DNA from: Phragmites australis
Taxonomy: Eukaryota > Streptophyta > Magnoliopsida > Poales > Poaceae
Reading direction: 5' to 3'
Assembly: GCF_958298935.1 (NCBI RefSeq)
Contig: NC_084930.1
Location: 23,100,001 to 23,164,000 of the forward strand
Length of the DNA stretch: 64,000 bases
Shown: in pieces, positions 60,881 through 64,000 of the stretch
Numbering within the stretch: the first letter of the stretch is position 1
Layout of the letters: the number at the start of each line of letters is the position of its first letter
Notes under the pieces: model-generated
What the model saw: only the letters and a program-made list of their open reading frames with translations
Databases searched by the model: none
Told to the model about the DNA's origin: nothing
Made by a program: the position numbers and the translations under genes

Positions 60881-60890
60881 TATTTATAGA
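60881..60890 (-). promoter_or_regulatory. TATA box of the glycine-rich protein gene
   Basis: The minus strand reads TCTATAAATA, about 70 bases before the start codon, which leaves room for a start site and a leader of roughly 40 bases rich in CT. Confidence 0.75.
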
Positions 60891-60892
60891 CT

Positions 60893-62140
60893 ATAGAGGC
60901 AGCAACGCATGCACGCACATTGCTCGCATCCGAGCCTATCGTCGAGATAATTAAATGGACAGGGTCGTGCCAAGATGTTTCAACGCTCAATAAGTGCACT
61001 GATACAGTTGGCTGTTAGCTCGGATTGGAAGGAAAAGAGTTAGCTCTGGTGCTACGTCTCGTTGTCAACTTGATTACTATCCCAATGGAGCCGGGCATTG
61101 ACATTATTGAAGTATCAGTGGGTTTACATGCGTTCGTGGTTGAGATTTCAGAACAAGATGCAAATTTAAGGTCCACTAACAAAGTATAGATCATTTTCCC
61201 CTATCCGTGCATTGTCGGATTTCTAAGTTAGATGTAGTACTCATTTGAATTGGGCTATCTATATCTTGGGGGATCCACTGTTCTCACTGTGTGACGTAAT
61301 TAAGAAAAGTAAAATTGTAAGATAAATATCTGTTGGGATTGAAAAATCTGGTTCACACTTGGAAAGCCAAAATAAAAGTAGTGAGACAAAATGGACTTGC
61401 AAGGGATTGAAATTTCCGCAACAATGAGATTTACTACAGCTGTTTTAGCTGCGCTAGATCTTTGTAATGTACGTAAATGTGTATTAAAATTAAGACGCAC
61501 TATTGCTTGGGCTGGATCATTCTCGGATTAATAAAGCTTGCTAGATGTGCTCATTAGGCACTTCAGAGAACAGATGAAGGTAAGGAGCAGGATACGTGGT
61601 CCATGAAGTTGTCGGCAAAATGGCAATTGGTAAATTGATACAAGCATTTAATCATGTCACTTCATTGCAGTTCCTAGCTGAAACCGTGGACATTTGCTCG
61701 CCGACGGTCCTCCTCTCTCTCTCTCTCTCGCATACACACAAAAACATGTCAAGGAAGCTGCTGCTCGTGCTGCCAGGAGGATGCGCCGCCGGCGGCGGGA
61801 AGGACTTTGCTCTAACCCTATATTTTGGGGATTTTTTGTTGAAGTTTTTTTATCTGTGAAATAGGATTTTTTATTGGATGTAAAAAGTGCTCTGATCGGT
61901 TGTTCGAAAGTTTTTGATCAATCAAAACAATTTGGAAATCGGTTGCTAACCCCTGGATCCATGGAAAAAGAAGAGAGATCCAGGGAAAAAGAAGAGGGAG
62001 TAGGAGAGGAGCTGTTCGGAGAGCACGCTCACAGCGTCGTTTTGGTGTCCGACATCGTTCGCTGCTACCGGTGGCACAGTGCACGGGCTGTATAGCGATC
62101 CCCTAACAGCTACATGCATCTAGAGGCCGGCCGGGATATG
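60893..62140. other. Intergenic region upstream of the glycine-rich protein gene
   Basis: Probable promoter region for its first part. No further gene recognised. A (CT)n tract lies at about 61713-61730. Short open frames near 61.6-62.1 kb show no family. Confidence 0.5.
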
Positions 62141-63673
62141 CACTACGTGAAAAAGATTAAGGGTGACAGATCATAACAGATAAGGGTAATGGGTCTACTA
62201 CCCGTCTCTCCAAACGCATCACTGATGACTAGTTATTGGTGACAAATAAGAATCTATCACCAATGATGTTATATGTGATGGGTGGTAACCGTGACTTGTC
62301 ACATCTTCATCTCCCATGTGCTAGGTAGAAGATATAAGTGATTGATAGTCTCTTCATCTGCCACTGGTAAGAATTCGTCACCAATAAAGTTATATGTGAT
62401 TGGTCGTAACCGTGACCTGTCACCTATCATCATCTCCCATATACTGGGGAGAAAGATATAAGTGATGGGTAGTCTCTTCACCCGTCACTTATGTCTTAAC
62501 ATAAGTGATGGGTAACTAGGTTACCCGTTATATATATCTTTCACCCGTGTGCCGAGGAGAAAGACATAAGTGTTGGGTAACCATCACTTATACGAATACA
62601 TAAGTGAAGGTAACAAGGTTACCCGTCACTTATATGAACATATCACTTATGTGTAGCTTACCTGGCATGATTTTATTGTTTTCTCGCTGCATCATGGAGC
62701 ATATGTAGGATTAGGCAGCCGTCTAGTCCTTGCAAATAACAGCAATGCATCTAAATCCATATGGACAAACGTACTTATAAAAGAAATTGCTATATCACAG
62801 AATCACAAATATTACAAAATTCCGATCAACTCATATTATAGAAGATCTCACAACATAGGGATTCTATAATGGAACTTACCGAGTGGGCTGATGACTTCAG
62901 AGACCATGAACTCGACGATCCGTCATCAAATCTCCAGGAGTGCACCGTCATCGAAAAAAGAAGCTAAAAATTCTTACATAATTCGACGTATAACCAATGT
63001 CATATTATCATGAAATTAAACTAATTATTGAAATTAGTTACGAATAATCTCGTATTGAACTTACATCGGGAGATTTGATATCCTTCATACGGAGCATGAG
63101 GAGCATGTTCCACGCAACATAGAATCTGCAGGCATTGCCCGGTGATTGTTGGTTGCAGTGCTGAAAAGAAAAATTATTGTTAGATCAAAAGAAAAAAAAC
63201 AAAAGAGAGCATTTGGTAATCTGTTTGGTAGCACTTACAGTGAACCTAGTCTTATGTGTAGGTCTGTGCCCGTCTTTCACGTTGTATTTAGGTTGAGCTC
63301 GAAGGTACTTGTCAAAAGCCCTCCATAAAGAGAAATCAATTAGAGAGCATTTAAATATTAGAAAAGTTAAATATGTAAACTAAGTCAGGTAGAACTTACG
63401 CGTCAATGAGTCCTTTTACATCGTTTTGATCATGTTGTCTAAGTTTACCTTTTAGTGCTACTGGTCTTGACTAGTCGAGGTACCACACCGAGTTCCACTT
63501 GAGATAAATAACCAGGAAGATCCAATGGTTACCAATGTTATGGGCGTCTAGTAGGTAGTGCATTTTGGAATATTGTTGCATTGTCGTAGCCATATGGTCC
63601 ACATCATAGTCGGGGTGAAAGTTAGATGATTGATATTTTAATGGCCTCAGGGTCAAGAAATGTGATGGGCTCC
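62141..63673 (-). mobile_element. Left end of a third CACTA element
   Basis: CACTACGTGAAAAAG is a grass-type CACTA terminus. It is followed by dense subterminal repeats and a minus-strand Ulp1-type protease gene, a gene class often carried by CACTA elements in grasses. The right end is not in view; an LTR-like sequence interrupts from about 63674. Confidence 0.65.
62170..62660. repeat. Subterminal repeats and 120-base tandem duplication
   Basis: ATAAGTGATGGGTA / TACCCGTCACTTAT motifs occur in both directions. Within this, 62249-62367 and 62368-62487 are two copies of an approximately 119-base unit (AAGAAT..TCACCAAT start). Confidence 0.75.
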
Positions 63674-63690
63674 TTGTTGTAGGGATCGGT
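62870..63690 (-). pseudogene. Ulp1-type (C48) cysteine protease domain, spliced, broken
   Basis: Exons on the minus strand: 63400-~63690, 63239-63320, 63065-63160 and probably 62878-62935, separated by GT-AG introns that keep the frame. Exon 1 holds HNIGNHWIFLVIYLKWN (catalytic His) and VWYLD (catalytic Asp), then TAG at 63471-63473 where relatives have Ser (WYLDSS). Exon 2 reads AFDKYLRAQPKYNV. Exon 3 holds NQQSPGNACRFYVAWNM with the oxyanion Gln and nucleophile Cys. Exon 4 reads IVEFMVSEVISPLG but has two TGA just upstream. Such proteases remove SUMO-like tags; in CACTA elements their role is unclear. All catalytic residues survive, but the stops make it a pseudogene. Confidence 0.75.
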
Positions 63691-64000
63691 GATGTTCTAA
63701 GAGAGGGGTGTGAATTAGGATACTTAGAACTATTTCGGCTCCAAAAACAATACAAGATAAATCTATATCAATTTCTATCTAAATATGCTCTAGGTTTATC
63801 TAGTGTGTCTACTCTACCAATCAAAGCGCTTGCAACCTATTTAAGAAGGTAAATTGCAAGTAAGTAAATGCGGAAACATAAATAAGATAGAGAGAGCAAA
63901 CTCGGCAGAAAGATTTTTTCCAGTGGTATCGATGGCATCAATGCCACCCCTAGTCCACGTTGGAGCTCCACAAAGGGCATACTCCTAGTCGGCACCCGGT
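63674..64000. mobile_element. LTR-like sequence, possibly Copia, running off the window
   Basis: TGTTGTAGGGATCGGTGATG starts a stretch with GAGGGGTGTGAATTAGG, AATCAAAGCGCTTGCAA, AAGTAAATGCGGAAACA and GGCACCCGGT. These resemble blocks I recall from LTRs of grass Copia elements (SIRE/Maximus type). It cuts into the first exon of the protease gene. Without the other end this stays tentative. Confidence 0.45.

Overview
This is nuclear DNA of a plant, most likely a grass (Poaceae). Spliced host-type genes with GT-AG introns, 0.9-3.6 kb LTRs, a CRM-like chromovirus, a Tat/Retand-like element and En/Spm (CACTA) transposons all point there. I cannot name the species. Nearly all of the window is nested transposable elements. 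The only gene that looks like a working host gene is a small secreted glycine-rich protein (60.17-60.81 kb, minus strand).

Left half (1-39.5 kb): a stack of Ty3/gypsy elements, named here by letter. F is an old LTR cut into two pieces (23579-25493 and 38202-39481). C is a plus-strand pol remnant with its 3' LTR (18145-23578), lying against F. A is a minus-strand gypsy element (3847-7027 plus 14692-18144) inserted into C's pol. B is a minus-strand CRM-like element (7028-14686, TSD GGGCG) inserted into A's gag; it has an unbroken gag-pol frame and LTRs that differ by only about 1%. D (1-3846) is an LTR inserted into A's integrase region. E is a complete plus-strand element (25494-38201, TSD GGCGA) of D's family, inserted into the F LTR. 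E keeps one gag-pol frame with no frameshift, but 11 in-frame stops break it, mostly of the C-to-T / G-to-A type.

Right half (39.5-64 kb): a small non-autonomous CACTA element (40027-41317, TSD TGT). Then a probable large minus-strand CACTA element (about 41653-59650) with a TNP2-type transposase pseudogene. That large element has been hit by a solo LTR (42216-45369, TSD TTCAT) that splits one of its exons, and by a decayed Tat/Retand-like element H (46075-51545). Next come the host glycine-rich protein gene and the left end of a third CACTA element (from 62141) carrying a broken Ulp1-type protease gene. An LTR-like sequence runs off the right edge.

The least expected signals are RNA-structural. 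Between the primer binding site and gag, E carries a ladder of seven short hairpins (29412-29651): a three-hairpin module repeated twice with changed but still paired stems, plus one more. Four different LTR families share a hairpin near the LTR 3' end whose stems differ in sequence but still pair, three of them with a similar loop. Two large foldbacks lie at 51.85-52.18 kb. I found no clearly new multi-gene system; the hairpin ladder and the LTR-end hairpin are the best candidates for something undescribed.
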